Below are positions 47,241 to 60,971 of a stretch of DNA of 64,000 nucleotides, one piece after another; the first letter of the stretch is position 1, and each line of letters begins with the position of its first letter. Under the pieces are notes generated by a model. It searched no databases, had not been told where the DNA came from, and saw only the letters and a list, made by a program, of their open reading frames with translations. Source of the DNA: Combretum micranthum (taxonomy: Eukaryota > Streptophyta > Magnoliopsida > Myrtales > Combretaceae); contig JAMXBD010002775.1 in NCBI GenBank assembly GCA_024138025.1, positions 100,419-164,418 of the forward strand, in the 5' to 3' direction. The position numbers and the translations under genes are program-made.

Positions 47241-50200
47241 CTGGAAGCATCAGCACAGTAGCCAAACTTAGAGCAACAGTGCCTATAAGTTGTGTGCTCT
47301 TATGAATAAAATAATCCTTCATAATTTTTAGATCAAAATGTATAGACTAATGAGGTTGTATAATAACGACAAATCCGTAACCAATATTACCCATGATCTA
47401 GAGCAATAAACACGCACCATTAGTTAATGAGATCAATTAGCTAGATAATTTCAGAGCTTATGAACGAATGAAATTAGTGTCATATTAAATCCACTAAATT
47501 TATTAATATTATCTACATAATAAATTGAAGATACTATTTTTTACATTTGAGAATTGATAAGTGTTAATTTTTACTTAAAACTTATAGATGAAAGATTAAT
47601 AATAAAAAAAAAATTGTAACCTAATGCAATTGAAAAAATATATAAATAAATTAAATTAATATCAATGAAAATGAATATTTTACAAGTTTAGTATTTGGTT
47701 TTACTTTGGAATATGTTTTGTTAAATTTTGAATAAGTTTCACAAAGTTTATTAAATTTTGAATAAGTTTCACAAAGTTTAACTATTTATTCAATTTCTTT
47801 TTGGGAAAATATACGTAAATTTGAAAGATATGGTTTAAGGCCACCTTTGCCCAAAACTAAAGCTAGCATCAATGAAATCTTAAATCAAGGATATTCTTAT
47901 AGACTCCGCGAATTAAGTGCAAGGACCATAAAATTATCATATGGTATTGTACTTTAAATAAAATCCTTATTATACATTTAGTTCACCATAATAGAATTTG
48001 TATTCCACCTTTATTATCACGGAATAGCTATTCCTTCATTTGGATTGCAAAAAAATTTATTAGGAGAATATATATATTCCATATAATTCATAATAGATAA
48101 AGAATTTTCATTTTTCCCTCCACTAGAGAAATCACTATTCCTAACGAAAAAGTATATTTTATTCTAAAAATACCTCTAATAATAAAATAAGGAATCGCAA
48201 TTACTTTTCATCCTCATTCTATTCCAATAAATCAAATGAGCCGTTAATCTTTTTATTAACATATACACTGATCAAGTAATTGCATAAATCTCATTAACCT
48301 CATAACCTCTCACTTTATCTCACTATTCTCACTCATGGACATCCTTCCTATGGCTTTCCTTCTCTAATGCGACGCCATCTTTCTGACCACCATTATATCA
48401 TATGGGATTGGGACTAAATTTAAAGTAGTTGTGGTTTTGATTATTGTAGTTAGCTTATATTCCATATCAATAACTTCATTTCAATTTCGTAAAGTTTTAG
48501 ACGCGATTCCAGTATGGCCAAATGGTCAAGGGATGGTTTGGTCTTCTAGTGGTTGTTCAAGTTAGTAAATGTATTTGGATAGTAAAGCAAATGGGTAAGA
48601 ACTCTGGGAAAAATTGCAAAGTTACCTTAATTTGAAGTTGCTAGAAAAATAATTTCATATAGCTATATATATATATATAACTTTCATACACTCATAAAAT
48701 GCTTAAAATGTTCGGTATAACAGAAAGGAACAATTGAATGAATAAGCATATGTAAGAGATATAGCTAAAATTAGCCCCACTATATTTTAGTTGAGTGAGT
48801 TTTTCACACACTCTTGTAATGTGCTGATGCGTCAGGTTGAAAGGATGCAAATATGAGTGTCATGGATTTTCTTGTTGGACTGAACTTTCGACTTACGTAA
48901 TTGGTGATTAGTGCTGCATTAGTTACGGTATTAAGTATCTATTCAATTGGGCTGGTTAATTGCAAGTGGAGTTGATAAATACCTTACCAATAATATCTAT
49001 GAAATCTGTTGCATGGTCCATGTGGTTAATATTCTTATTATTAACCTAAATAATCATCCAAAAAAAAACCCAAAATTCAAAAAGCCAAATGCAGCTGATC
49101 TCGACTTTGCGTGTCTCACTGACTACATGTGCACATGAATTAGGAACTAATGGGTAATCTATTATGGAAGTTTGCGTGGTAAGACACAATAGAAAATTCT
49201 GGGACGACGACAAATATTTATCCGCCATCATCTCTGCATGGTATGGTGGGATGTTATGATTAGAGTATATTTTGGATTTTGACATATTATTTAATAATGA
49301 TTTTACAAATATATACAGAGTAAATGTAGTTAAGATCATGGTATGCTGGAATCCAAAAAAACAGAAACAAAACAAAACATATATCATGGTATGCATTAAA
49401 TTAAGCATGATTAAAGTATTTGATATGGAATTTAATTATCTGCATAGATAAACTTACAGGCCAAAACATTGTAAGAAATCGTAATGAAATGGTCCAACTT
49501 GAGTCTCACATACGTTGAGCAAAGTGGCATATTTGGAAAGGTCTATGATATTAAAAAAAAAAATTCGTAACGTTTTTTTACAATTCGTTATTCTCAGCAT
49601 TGATAATCACTTTATTATTGAATAAAAGAATTGTTTCGAGATAAATATAGGATACCATTTTACTCTTGTTATAACCAAAAAAGCCAACGGATAAAATGAT
49701 ATTATTCATGAAATCCAAGTTACAAAAATGTCTAAAATAATTCATTCCATTTACGCTTATTTCATCAGATCAATATTGTCGTAATATCTTTTTGTCATAG
49801 AATGAAAAATAATGTGTTCTTTCGTTCACATAAATGTTATGGTATATGTATGAAATGCATGAGTGTATATGTCGCACTGACATGCATGTATACATACTGT
49901 GCTTGTATAAGCTTAAGTATGTGGCACAAATATACACTTACTAGTACATTGTCGTAGGATGTGTGCATCTAAAATCGAAAGTGATGTTGAACTTTTATTT
50001 ATATAACTTATTTATCTTTTTTATTATTAATACAAAAAGTTGGGTCAAACAAAATAAGGAGATGCAGAAAAATATTATTGATTCGATAATTTATCGTTGT
50101 AACAGGTTTATTAAATGAAATAATAGCTATTATTCGAAAATACTGATATCAGGTATGATGTCTTTACATTAAAGGAGAACGTATTTTGATTATTAATTTT

Positions 50201-50645
50201 ATGTATAATTATATAAATATATTATATAAGCATGTTATTGCCTTACACCATAGTAGTATATAGTAACGATCGTGTACTTAGAGCTATAACCTTAATTGTT
50301 GTGAAAAATGAAACATAATATTTGATTTTAATTCCAACATGGGAGTAATCGCATTTGGTTATTCTCATTTTTATGCCATCACAAGCATATTATGGTGCGT
50401 TTGGTCCATTGGATTGGTGAGGATTTGGCATTTGTTTAATTTCTATTTCAACAATAAGATCTTTTACAAAAAAAAAAAAAAATAGATATTTTTACTCATA
50501 ATAGATCATACAAATCAATTATAAATAAGATACATATAAAATACAAATAAATATATACAATCCAGACAACGACTTTATGCTTATCCAATATACTAAATAA
50601 ATAAATATTGTTTGCAATGTAGTGAAAGATCGATTTAGATGATTC
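47241..50645. other. AT-rich spacer, no gene seen
   Basis: No NB-ARC, CC or other motif on either strand. A small AT-rich foldback-like stretch (about 47,985-48,245, with GGAATAGCTATTCC near its left end) may be a MITE remnant. Otherwise nothing recognisable. Confidence 0.5.
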
Positions 50646-50647
50646 AT

Positions 50648-51065
50648 AAGGATGGGTGTGTGGCGCTTCAGTCCGATTTATTCTCGAATTAATACAATTC
50701 GAATTTTCTTTTAATTTCGAATCTAGTCAAACACTTCATAATTTTTTTTTAAAAAAAAACAAATTGATATAATTCGATTTATGGATCAAATCGTTATTTA
50801 TTCTTAAAGTACAAATATTTTTTTGGTAATGCTTAAAGTAAAAATATGTTATATTAAAAATCTTTAAATACATTTTTTATCACCAATATAAAGACAAGGT
50901 TTCATCCATCATAAAAAATAATCTTCTACTAGTCTTTAATTATTCACTTAAAATTATCTTAAACTATAATATGATATATTATACTCAATAAAATAGAAAT
51001 ATGATATCACAATATGAGACACAAAATTTAATTTATTTTATACTTCTAATTAACACATTATTATT
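50648..51065 (+). mobile_element. Decayed hAT-like fragment, family of 59.9 kb element
   Basis: Starts GGGTGTGTGGCGC, like the GGGTGTGCACGG end of the 59,885 element. It keeps the same core word order (CATCCAT, ATTATCTTAAACTATAAT, then ATACTTCTAATTAACACATT). GGTTCGG arrays are largely mutated to AATTCGA. The other end is missing. Confidence 0.5.
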
Positions 51066-51639
51066 TGGTGTCCTTTTAGTATCCACTTAAGTCAACGTGT
51101 TTGTTAAAAAAAAGATACCAAAAAATGAAAAAAAAAAAGCATAAATGCCTCCCTTAATTTGAAATTATATACCCAATGTATTTACCATTTAATAATTATT
51201 TTTCACCAACAAAAAAGACAAATTAAAAATTTCCTTCTTTTAACGAGCTAAAAGTTTAGGATCATTTTTTTAAGACCATTAAATGGTCCTACTTTATATT
51301 TATGTTAAAGAATTAAAAAAAAATTAAATTAAATTAAATTAATAGTTAAAAAGAGTATAATGATGCATTTGGTTGTCCTAAGCTTGATATATCATAATAA
51401 AATACCTAAGCAAAAGATTAGGATCAATATAAATGGACAAGTATGTACACCTTATAGTAACAATTAAACTGCAATCTAATAGCTATATATACAAATATAT
51501 ATATATATATTCCTTTCACTATTAACACACTGCTCTTAGGGACCCCAAAATCCCCTCACCTCAACTTAATAAGGTGAGTATATCCAACTAAGAAGACATC
51601 TTTAAGGATAGAGATCCATGCAGAAGTAATTCGATTTAA
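51066..51639. other. AT-rich spacer, no gene seen
   Basis: Low-complexity sequence with (AT)n near 51,497-51,510. Nothing supportable. Confidence 0.5.
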
Positions 51640-52090
51640 TTATATGGTAGGAGGAAATTGTATGATTATTGACACCTAAAATAAAAATTACTCAAATACT
51701 AATTACTTAAAATTAATTATCAAACTATTGATGTAAAATCGCATATTTAACAGGTTATTCACAAATTTGCATGTGAATATCATCTTAAAGATACGATTCA
51801 TAACAAATATGAAACACCTGTTAAAGATGTACTTTACGTATAAAATAGTAAATCGCCATTTTAAAATGCGATTCATTTTAAAAAAACATGAAATGTCCTT
51901 TGAAGATGTAATTTAGCATTGTATGACATCTAGCTAAATTGCATTTTCAGAAAGCATTTCATGTATAAATTTTAAAACGTTTGTTCAATATGTGATTTTG
52001 CATTAGTATTGAAGTAATTATTTTTATATAATTTGTATTTGTATTATTTTTTTGTACAAAGTTGATAGATACATTTTTCATCTATATGGT
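51640..52090. repeat. Dispersed repeat, related to 5.94-6.30 kb
   Basis: Shares block order with 5940-6300: AAATTAATTATCAAA, repeated ATGCGATT-like units, and a TTTGTATT/T-run ending with GATAGATACAT. It is more expanded than the other copy. Family unknown. Confidence 0.5.
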
Positions 52091-52879
52091 AACGTGGGAG
52101 ACAATGAGGAACAATTAAAGATCCAGTATCTATAAAGATGACACCACCTAAGAAAATAAAGGTGACTAGAAAAATTCTATGAAGCCTATTTAATATTTGA
52201 TATTTGTGAAGGTACATTAAATGAAAGGGTATGTCCTTTAAGGATATTACCTAAAAACTTTAGAAACTCAATATCAAAACACCTGTACCAAGTACTGACG
52301 TGGAGGAATCTTTTTACGGAGGACAAAGGCAGACCAAAGGAAGGACATATCTGCTAACGTAATATTTAATTATTTATACTTACAAGAAAACAAAAATTCT
52401 GTAGAGGATGACCTTAATTACCTGGTAAAGTTCAATACTTGCTTAATTTTACTTTCTGGAGTAACTTACCTAATGGCTGGAAAAAGGACATATGTTTTGA
52501 TCCCCTTTCATAATTAAATGCAAGTAGCGTGAGCGTTATGGTTTTCAGTATAGAATTGTTCTATTATTCTATTATTATATTTGTACATATATATGTTTTC
52601 ACTCGAAGTAGGAGGTGGTGATTACAAAATTTTTAAATATTTGTTAATCCTTACTATCAGTGAGTCATATAATTATATGCGAATAATTTTTATAATACCA
52701 CCGTTTATGTTATTTTAATCGAAAGATGATAATATTGTTTGTTTTATCAAATGGTAGCTAATGTTTATATTTTTATATATGGGGTTATGGTGCTATCTCC
52801 TGGTGTCAGCATTAACTGATAAAGAAGTAACATTTCTTTGGATGATTCTTGACCAGGGAAAAGAGAAATAAATAATAAC
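52091..52879. other. Spacer, no gene seen
   Basis: AT-rich with no coding motif. Positions 52,330-52,500 are of higher complexity but unassignable. Confidence 0.45.
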
Positions 52880-53114
52880 TAAATGAATTGAATCGGGAGT
52901 GAAGGAAAAGATGGATTTTTTAAACTCGGACACGTAGAACAAAATTTCGTTTTTTTGCATCAAGCTTTCGGAGGGCTCGTTCAAGACTTACTCGAACCAT
53001 TGTTCTCAAGAGAAAAAAAGAGCTTTGATTTCATCTCATCGAGATAGAGATAGGCAAAAAAGAGATTTTCGAAAAAAATCCACCTTTTCCCTCATTCCCG
53101 ATTCAATTCATTTA
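52880..53114 (+). pseudogene. rpl20: Plastid rpl20 fragment flanked by 42-bp inverted repeats
   Basis: About 52,925-53,071 encodes an internal part of plastid ribosomal protein L20 in one frame: RRTKFRFFASSFRRARSRLT, then RTIVLKRKKRALISSHRD and RDRQKRDF. The start codon region and the C-terminal third are missing, so this is a nuclear plastid-DNA insert and not a gene. Unusually, it sits exactly between two inverted arms (52,880-52,921 and 53,073-53,114) starting TAAATGAATTGAATCGGG and matching over 42 bases with a few differences. I do not recognise these arms as plastid sequence next to rpl20. Identity with rpl20 is clear from the protein; the meaning of the arms is open. Confidence 0.8.
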
Positions 53115-53912
53115 CGAATGTGGATAAGTAACATTTAATTAAATACAAGGTTTTAGGTGAAAGGGAAAAAATATAATAATAAATAACGATAAAAAATGTG
53201 GGTCATCGCAGGGCAATAGATGTAAGATTTGTTCTGCCATTTGTGATAAGACAATAATATCATACCTTCTTTGCAAATATTGTATGAAAATAATAATACC
53301 AATAATAAAAGTAAATAAATAAGCAAATTTTGAAGACAGGAAACATATGGTAGTAAATTGAATGATTATGAAATTGTGCTTAATGACATGCTTTCTTAAT
53401 TGGGTGTAAACAATTTAAAAGGAATTTCAATGTTAGGTATCAACCTTAAATGACATAAAGAACCTAAGTAATCAATAGATTATAAATAGCTAGGAAGCTA
53501 TTATAATTCTAATAACCAAGTGAATTTAAGCTTAATGAAATTATTATAGTTTTCTAGGAAAACAAATGTACCAAAAAAAAAAAAAGAGTTATAAAAATAA
53601 TTTAAAATTTTGATTATTATTTATGATAGATGAGTTCATATAAATTATATAAGTTATCATTATTTATTAAAAAAAGATACACCATATAAAAAGTTGTGTA
53701 TTGTAACTTTTGTTATAGTTTCGTCTGGTAAATTTTTCTTTACGAACTTTCAGGGAAGATTACATCGTAATTTTTAAATTTAATTAAATATCCATTCAAC
53801 AAAAAAAAAAAGTAAAAAAAAATAAGACAGCAATGTGACCCAATGGAGAAAAAGAAAGGAAAAAAAAAGAAAAAGCATAAAATCTCTTTTGGATTAAGAC
53901 ATACCTTTTCAT
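53115..53912. other. AT-rich spacer, no gene seen
   Basis: No coding motif. Ends at the left junction of segmental copy B. Confidence 0.5.
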
Positions 53913-56406
53913 TGAATCCTTAGTTTGTATACCTCATCCTTGTACAAATCAATCTTCCTTAAATAGATATTCGATCGACCTATTATCTTTCGTATGATCC
54001 TTTATCATCTACCGATTGATTATCAGGTACGTAGTGACTTATATGTTACTTATTAGAGTAGACATCCTAAAATGATCTAACACTTAAAGATGGCCTAATT
54101 AATTGTTATATGGTCTGAGAAGTGACAACCTTGCTAGGCAATGCTAGCATAGTAGTTAGGCGCTTAGGCCACCGTTGGTGGCTCGGCGAATTGTTGATAG
54201 GGCAACCAATATTGAGATAACATCTACTAAGACTCGGAGAGAAGTAATGCAATATGGTTCACATTTATGGGACCGATTAGGCTGGATTGCAGTATGAACT
54301 AAAATAAGTAGAGATACATAATGACTATGAACCCTAAATGAGGCTATTACTAGATGTTCTTATAAGAGATATAGGTATTCAGACTGTCTATATCAAACCA
54401 CTGAGTAGTTACTGCTATTCAGAACGTTTAGCTTCCCATGCTTGTTGCTTGAAGCATGAGTACTCTTGTGCTGTTTGAATCACCTTAAATAATAACCTTA
54501 AACCGTTGGTTGTTGCACTGTATGTAGCTAAATGTGTATGCCATATATGTGTGATTGTGTTGTTGTATAAGCTTTAGCTCATTCTCTTCTTTTTCAGGTG
54601 TTGGTGATTTTGACTTGATGCTTCTGCGTACCTTAGGTTTGGGATGAATTAATATAAGCTTGACAAGTGGAGTGGCCAGGAACGTGATATTGTGTTTTAT
54701 TAAATAAAACTTTAGTTTATCTTTTCAAACTTGTATTTTCTTTTTAGTTGTAAAAGTATTTATCATATACCTTGTATTACTATTTATCTACCATTAATAC
54801 TTCGTTATTTTTTATTGCCTGATTAAAACATTTTCAAAACCTAATTAAATGATTTCCAAATTTTAAATTGGATAGCAAACAATCTCGATAAAAAATAGTT
54901 TAACGTAACCTTAGCATATAACACTTAAATGTTACACCGTTAAACGTAGTGGAACTAAACATGCCTTAACCCTAATCAAAGCTTGACACATTATTTATAG
55001 GATATAGAAAAGTAAGGACCGAGAGAAAAGATTTAAAATAAAACAAGGTAGCATATGTAACTATAGCCGAATAGCATAATAAAAAGATGCCAAGCACAAG
55101 GTGATTGTAGACATATTCCATAACTAATTTCTTAGTCCATGCAACAGTTATGACATCACATAAATTTGCTAACCTTTTAAGTATTATTAAAACATGTTTA
55201 GATATTTGAGATGACTAGTAGACATTGCAATCAAATTATTATAAAACCCATAACTATTAGGAAACTAGGTCTGACATCTCGAGAAGTAAAAAGAAAATGA
55301 TCAGGGTTTTACAATCTTATTAAAAAAGAGAAAAGAAAAGAAAAAAGTAGACATCTAATTTATCCTTCCTTCAATGGATTGTGAAATCAAAATAAAAACC
55401 AATTGATGACATGTATAGTTTTGATAGGATTGTGACCACCAAATAATAAGGTTAGGTTGTTTGGATCATTCGTATCATTCATATGTTCGACAAATAGAAC
55501 ATGCCATAATTTATTATATCAATCTTTAGAAGTAGTTTAAATAACACAGATAACTGAAATTGATACATATCATAAAATTAATATTGAATAGTAAAATAAA
55601 GCACAATGCTAGATTAGTTTCTCAATCCACCTAGTATTATTATTGGACAACATGCAACATACCCCAACCATAAAGTAACATGCATAGCACACTTATAAAG
55701 CTTCAATGAGTTCTTGCCATTCACATAAACCTACAACAGCCATCGAACACACAAAATTACAAAAAGGAACATACTCATTATATCATAATGCAAAATTTTG
55801 AAACTCTTTAATATATATAGAACTAAGATTTAACAACTAAAGAAAAGTTGCAAAGTAAACTGCTATTTTGATTACCACCTTAAAATCGAGATACCAAGTG
55901 CAATCCAGATACTCAATTAATAAGAATTGTTATTGTGGGATTTGGTAAAGTGAGGACGTAGACTAAAAAGTGGCTAACATATATAATTTTAGCCACTGAC
56001 ACAACTAGGTACCAAGCATCCTTCTTTAGTTGATTCCAACATGAAAAGAAGTCAGCAAGTTTCCAATGTAACAGGTATATATTGGTCCATAAAAATCTAT
56101 CACTAATAAATGTGCAAGAAAATCTCATATATGCTTAGAATAAGAGAAATCCCAATCATTGACACCCAAACTAGTTGTACTAAATTTTTGCAAACCTATT
56201 GCTGAATGGGAAGTGAACTTAAAGGGAGTGAAACTGAATTCTAATTATGGTCAGTTGTAATGATGATTCGTTGTTTTTTCATCTTCTTTTTGGCTACTTT
56301 ATCAAGTGATATAAGCACTCATTTTACAAGTATAAGTAGTGGGGGCAAAAAAAAAAAAAAAGAATGAGATACATTGTATGAATTGTAATGTTTACTAGTA
56401 AACTAA

Positions 56407-56708
56407 GGATTAATGTCATAAATAATATATGAACTTTGACAAAATATACAATTAGATATCTGAAGTTTGAAATCGAACGATTTAGTATGCACACTTTGAA
56501 ATTAACAAATTTAATGTCTGAAAAAACTTTTTATACACGCTAATAATACATTCATCAAGTTCTTTTAGATATTCAATTTGTTAATTTCAAATTTTTCCAA
56601 GTACTATATTGATCAATTTTAAAGTTTAAATACTAAAATAATCATTTTCAAAGTTTATACCTACTGCATATTTTGGCAAAGTTTAAGTATAATTTATAAC
56701 ACTATCCC
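56407..56708. mobile_element. MULE-type MITE, copy in segment B
   Basis: Orthologous to 29,171-29,473: same position and ends (GGATTAATGTC... and ...ACTATCCC). The flanking duplication has diverged (GTAAACTAA and GTATAATAA). It was therefore inserted before the segmental duplication. Confidence 0.75.
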
Positions 56709-57684
56709 GTATAATAAAACACAATACTAGGTTAAATCAGTTCCTAAGGAAACATATTATTTATTACTAGAAAATACACGAGCAAATAAAGCAACACCAA
56801 AAATGGATAAAGATGTTTTGATGGTCATGTATCATACCTATGAGAACTTGACTATGGTAAGAAAATATGCATAACACACTTGTAAAGCTTCAACGGGGTC
56901 CGAGAAATTCTACAACCTGAAAAAGCCATCGACCGCATGGTTAGCAATATAAAATGAATACCGAAAGATGATAAATGGAAATTCAATAATTTATATAACC
57001 AAGAGTTAATAACAATAATGACAATGAAAGGAAAATTGCAAATGGAAACCATAATTTTGATACTACTAAAAATAGATATACCATTTGATCTACAAATCAG
57101 GGCAATATATAATATACACACGGGGCAGCATACATAACTTTAGTCCATTGACATGCTGAGATACAAGAAGTTGACTGCTGTCATATATCTTTTGATTGGT
57201 CCAAAAACATGTGAATTGTGAAGCAATTTAATTTCTATTCCAAATTAAAGTAATTTGCTATGTTTTTGCCTTGAAATTAACAGTTTCCCAATCTTGTGTA
57301 AGTGGTCTCCATCTTGGTTGTTGCTGTCCTGTTCGAGTACAAGTCTATTTTAAGTATAACGTTAGTGGTTAAAAAATAATAATACTCTCTTTGTGATATC
57401 AATATAACATCAGACTCCCAAAAATAGGGGAGATGGTCTAAACAGGGAGATTAGACAAAGTGGCATTTTAACAAATGGTTATGGGGTAAATTGGAACCCC
57501 ACGAAGAAAGAGCTTACATTTTAATATTGAAAAGTCATATTCCATTTTTTTTTTCAAGTAAAAAAAATCCCTAAAAAAAAATTAAAGAAAAGAAAGCATC
57601 TTACTTGTCATTCAGCAAAGGTGCGATGGAGGAGAAGATTACATCCACTGGTGAAAACATCACCGTTCTTAATTACCCATTCTA

Positions 57685-58436
57685 TTAAGATATGACAAAG
57701 AAAAATCTTTCCTTCGCAGCTATATCTCTTATTCCACTATTCATTCTATGCTTGCGCGGAGCAGTGAAGTCTCCTTTACAAAAGACACGCATCTCGGGAA
57801 CACGGTAAACCACAACATTTGTCAAAGAAGGAAAATTGAACTTGTAACTAGTAGAAGAGAAGCTCTGAAGTTTCCCTAATATACTAAGCTCTAGCTTTTT
57901 AAGGTGAGGAAAGGAGATCATATCAGCATCATCATCATCATCTGTTGCTCTGTTCCCATTCTCATCACGATCGTATGTCACTATCTCTTCTAAGTTGTCG
58001 CACCATCGTATCTCTAATTCAATTAGATGCACCAGACCTTTGGCGGTAGAAGATGTTACGAGATACCGTAAACCATCGCAAAAAGAGACTTTTAAAATTG
58101 TAAGGTTACGGAATAGAGCCGAGGATGGAAGTAGATTTGTAAGGTGATGACATCCAAGGACTTCAGAGTTCTAAATTTATACGAGACCACTGCCATATCC
58201 CCATCCTTTTCAGAGTCGATGGAAATATCTCCTTAAAGTTACAGAACTCTATACGAACATTAAGTAGATTAGGAAATTTCTGAAGCAGTAACGGCGATGG
58301 AGTACTTTCATCCCATGCTTCACTTTTGATACTCCTCAAAACAAATGATGTTGGATCGGCATACCTCATTGATAAACTTCTGATTCTCTAGAGTGCTTCC
58401 ATAAATAGTCAACTCCTCCAAGTTTGGAATGTTGAC
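57685..58436 (-). pseudogene. CNL LRR exon M5, frameshifted copy
   Basis: Same acceptor as copy A (GACCAG/GTCAACATTCC), 752 instead of 759 bases. A two-base loss near INEVY (about 58,363), another change near 58,215 and one near 58,150 break the frame. The end (LIELEIRWCDNLEEIVTYD to VPEMRVFCKGDFTAP) is open. The acidic insert is one Asp longer than in copy A. The extreme C-terminus differs (KERFFFVIS). Confidence 0.75.
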
Positions 58437-58668
58437 CTGGTCATTGCCGATAAATAATAGAAAAAATGAAGTTCACTGGCTTTACCTAAATTAGATGATA
58501 AATATAGATAAAGATTTGTACTTATGCTGTTGAAAAGTCAACGCTATTATATTTAGAAATTAATGTAATACAAAAACTTTCTTTCTAAAAAGGATATTTT
58601 AATGTATTTCAAGCTATCAAGACTAATGATTTTAATGGATAAACGCATGAATAAAGATATTTTTGTAC

Positions 58669-59053
58669 GTTTTGTTGTCCTGGTGCAAATATTTTCGCAT
58701 TAGGACATTTAGCGAAGACCAGAGACTTCAATGATGGCCATTCCAATTCCATGGCTTGCGTACCAAGGGAAAAGTTGGACTGCTCAGGTGAAGGAGTAGA
58801 TGTGGACGGATGATTAGCCTTTCTTCATTCCAGAAAAAGATGCCCTCCATTCTTTTACAATCTACAACTTCAAGGTTGTTAAGTTGACATAGACATCTGG
58901 CGACTGAAGCTGGGAAGGCATGTCTCATGGTGTGACAACTTTTAACTTTTAGTTGCTTCAAATTCCAAAATGCTTTTGACGAACATTCTGAATGAATAAT
59001 CCACCAACTTTTGCATGTCGCAAATCCATCGACTCTAGCGTAGGAAATTCAAC
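58669..59053 (-). pseudogene. CNL LRR exon M4, frameshifted copy
   Basis: Acceptor TGCGACAG-type boundary CAG/GTTGAATTTCC retained; 385 bases against 393 in copy A. The frame is lost after the first LRR line and again at NEE (about 58,820). The last exon base is C instead of G (AAAC/GTACAA), weakening the donor. Confidence 0.72.
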
Positions 59054-59876
59054 CTGCGACATGTAGACCCTAACTCACAATTTTTGTTTGTATAATAAAT
59101 AAATATCTTCAAATACGTGATTAGGTTGATAATAAGAACAAACGGTAAGAACATGAGCACTTCGAGTGGCAACTCCAGACTATGCAGGAGTACATACTCT
59201 CCATTGTGCTTGTTCTCTAATGGGCTTGTTCCTTTAAGCCCTACACCGCTTAGAACGAGGCCTCAATTTGTGCCTCTCTTTTATGCAGTTTTGATGAGAC
59301 AAGAAAAGGACAACAAATAGAAAATTATAAAATCCCAGTCCGCTGATCATTGACATGCTCCATGAGTTTGTGTTTGCATAGAATACCTAAATTGCATTAA
59401 ATTAAAAATTATTTAAACTATTATACGTTGAGTTTTACCTCAACTCTGTATGCCACATGGCAAACTTTCAGAGATGTGGCTAGACTATATGAAATGAACT
59501 CATGGATATGGACTGCATAACTATTTATATTAGTTCTTCTAATTATTTTGATATTAATGTAAATAATTTACTCTTTTATGTGAATAAAGAAAAACAGAGA
59601 GAATTGAAGAGAGAGGGAAGTCATTATTTTATTAAATAATGAGTTTTTAAGAAATTAAAATTCTAATATAGATCATGAAAAGGAAGATGATTTGGTGAAT
59701 CTTAAGAATAAGGTCCAGTGGACTTGCGTTCCTTGTGGAATCAATTTCCTAATTAATTTTTATTAACAAATGGTAAAGTCAAGATATTAAAAGTAGCAAT
59801 GTTATATCGGCTTTTAATTGATTATTGAATTAACTATTTATATTTTTAGATCATTAATTTTTGTACTCAATTAGTT

Positions 59877-60971
59877 ATGCTATCTAGGGTGTGCACGGTA
59901 CGGTTCGGTTCGGTTTGCATCTCGAACCGAACCGCACCATAATTTACGGTTTGGTTTTTCTTTTAAATTCGAACCTAACTATAAGGTTCGGTTCGTAATT
60001 TTTCGAATCGAAAAAAAACGGTCCGGTACGGTTCGGTTTGCGGTTCGAACCGTTTTTTCATAAAATAAAAAATTATTCTATCGAAAAAGTTCAATTACAT
60101 ATTTCTTATCACTAATGCAAATATAACCAATAATATTTAAAATTAATTATTTATCAAATAAACATGTAAAACTTATAGGAAGGAAAAGATTTCATCCATT
60201 ATAAAATTATAACTATGATTAGTCTCATTTTTTTGAATTATCTTGAACTATAATGATATACTAGACTTTATCTCAATATAAGACATAAAATGTAATTCGT
60301 TGTATGCTTCTAACTAACATATTACCAATTATATAAATCAATAAGTAACTAAATAATAGAACTAGATTAATTAGTAAGACAAATGGAAAAGAAATATGCA
60401 GAAGTTAGAATACTAGAGGTTAAATTCTAAAATCTACCTTACTTATAGATAATATAACAATTAAAACATATATAAAAAATCTAATTTTATTTTAATGAAT
60501 GACACATATCTCAGTAAAAAAATTTTACAACAATTAATTTTTTTAAGTTAGAATACTAGAATTTAAATTTTAAAATCTATCTTACTTATAGATAACATAA
60601 CAATTGAAACATATTATGAAAAATCTAATTTTATTCTAATGACTAACACATATCTAAGTAAAAAATTTTAGAAACAATTAATTTATTTAAAAAAATTAAT
60701 TGTTTTTAAAATTTGTGATATAGATATGTACCATTAATGAAACAATTAAGAGTAAAAATAATATATTTAATTTTTTTAATATATAAAACGGTTCGGTTCG
60801 GTTCGAACCATACGGTTCGATTCATGGTCCCGAACCGAACCGCGAACCGTTTGCTCTTCAATGAACCGAACCACGAACCAAACTGTTTCAAAAAAGAACC
60901 AAAATTTCGGTTCGGTCTGGTCCGGTTCGGTTCACGGTTCGATCGGTTTTTTGCCCAGCCCTAATGCTATC
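59877..60971. mobile_element. hAT-like element (1,079 bp) with GGTTCGG ends and 8-bp target duplication
   Basis: Element 59885-60963, flanked by identical ATGCTATC at 59877-59884 and 60964-60971. Ends: TAGGGTGTGCACGG at the left and TAGGGCTGGGCA from the right. Dense GGTTCGGTTCGG arrays sit at both ends with an AT-rich core that includes an internal ~180-base partial repeat (TTAGAATACTAGA...TAACAATT). No transposase. Absent from copy A at the same place, so it was inserted after the duplication. Three related fragments occur in the window or are suspected (25,570; 50,648). Confidence 0.92.

Noticed and set aside
49046..49408. 120-codon minus-strand frame
   Set aside because: Phe- and Ile-rich low-complexity translation of AT-rich DNA, no motif, no neighbours.
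52793..52984. 63-codon minus-strand frame
   Set aside because: It is the antisense of the plastid rpl20 fragment and its left arm; the plus strand explains the sequence.
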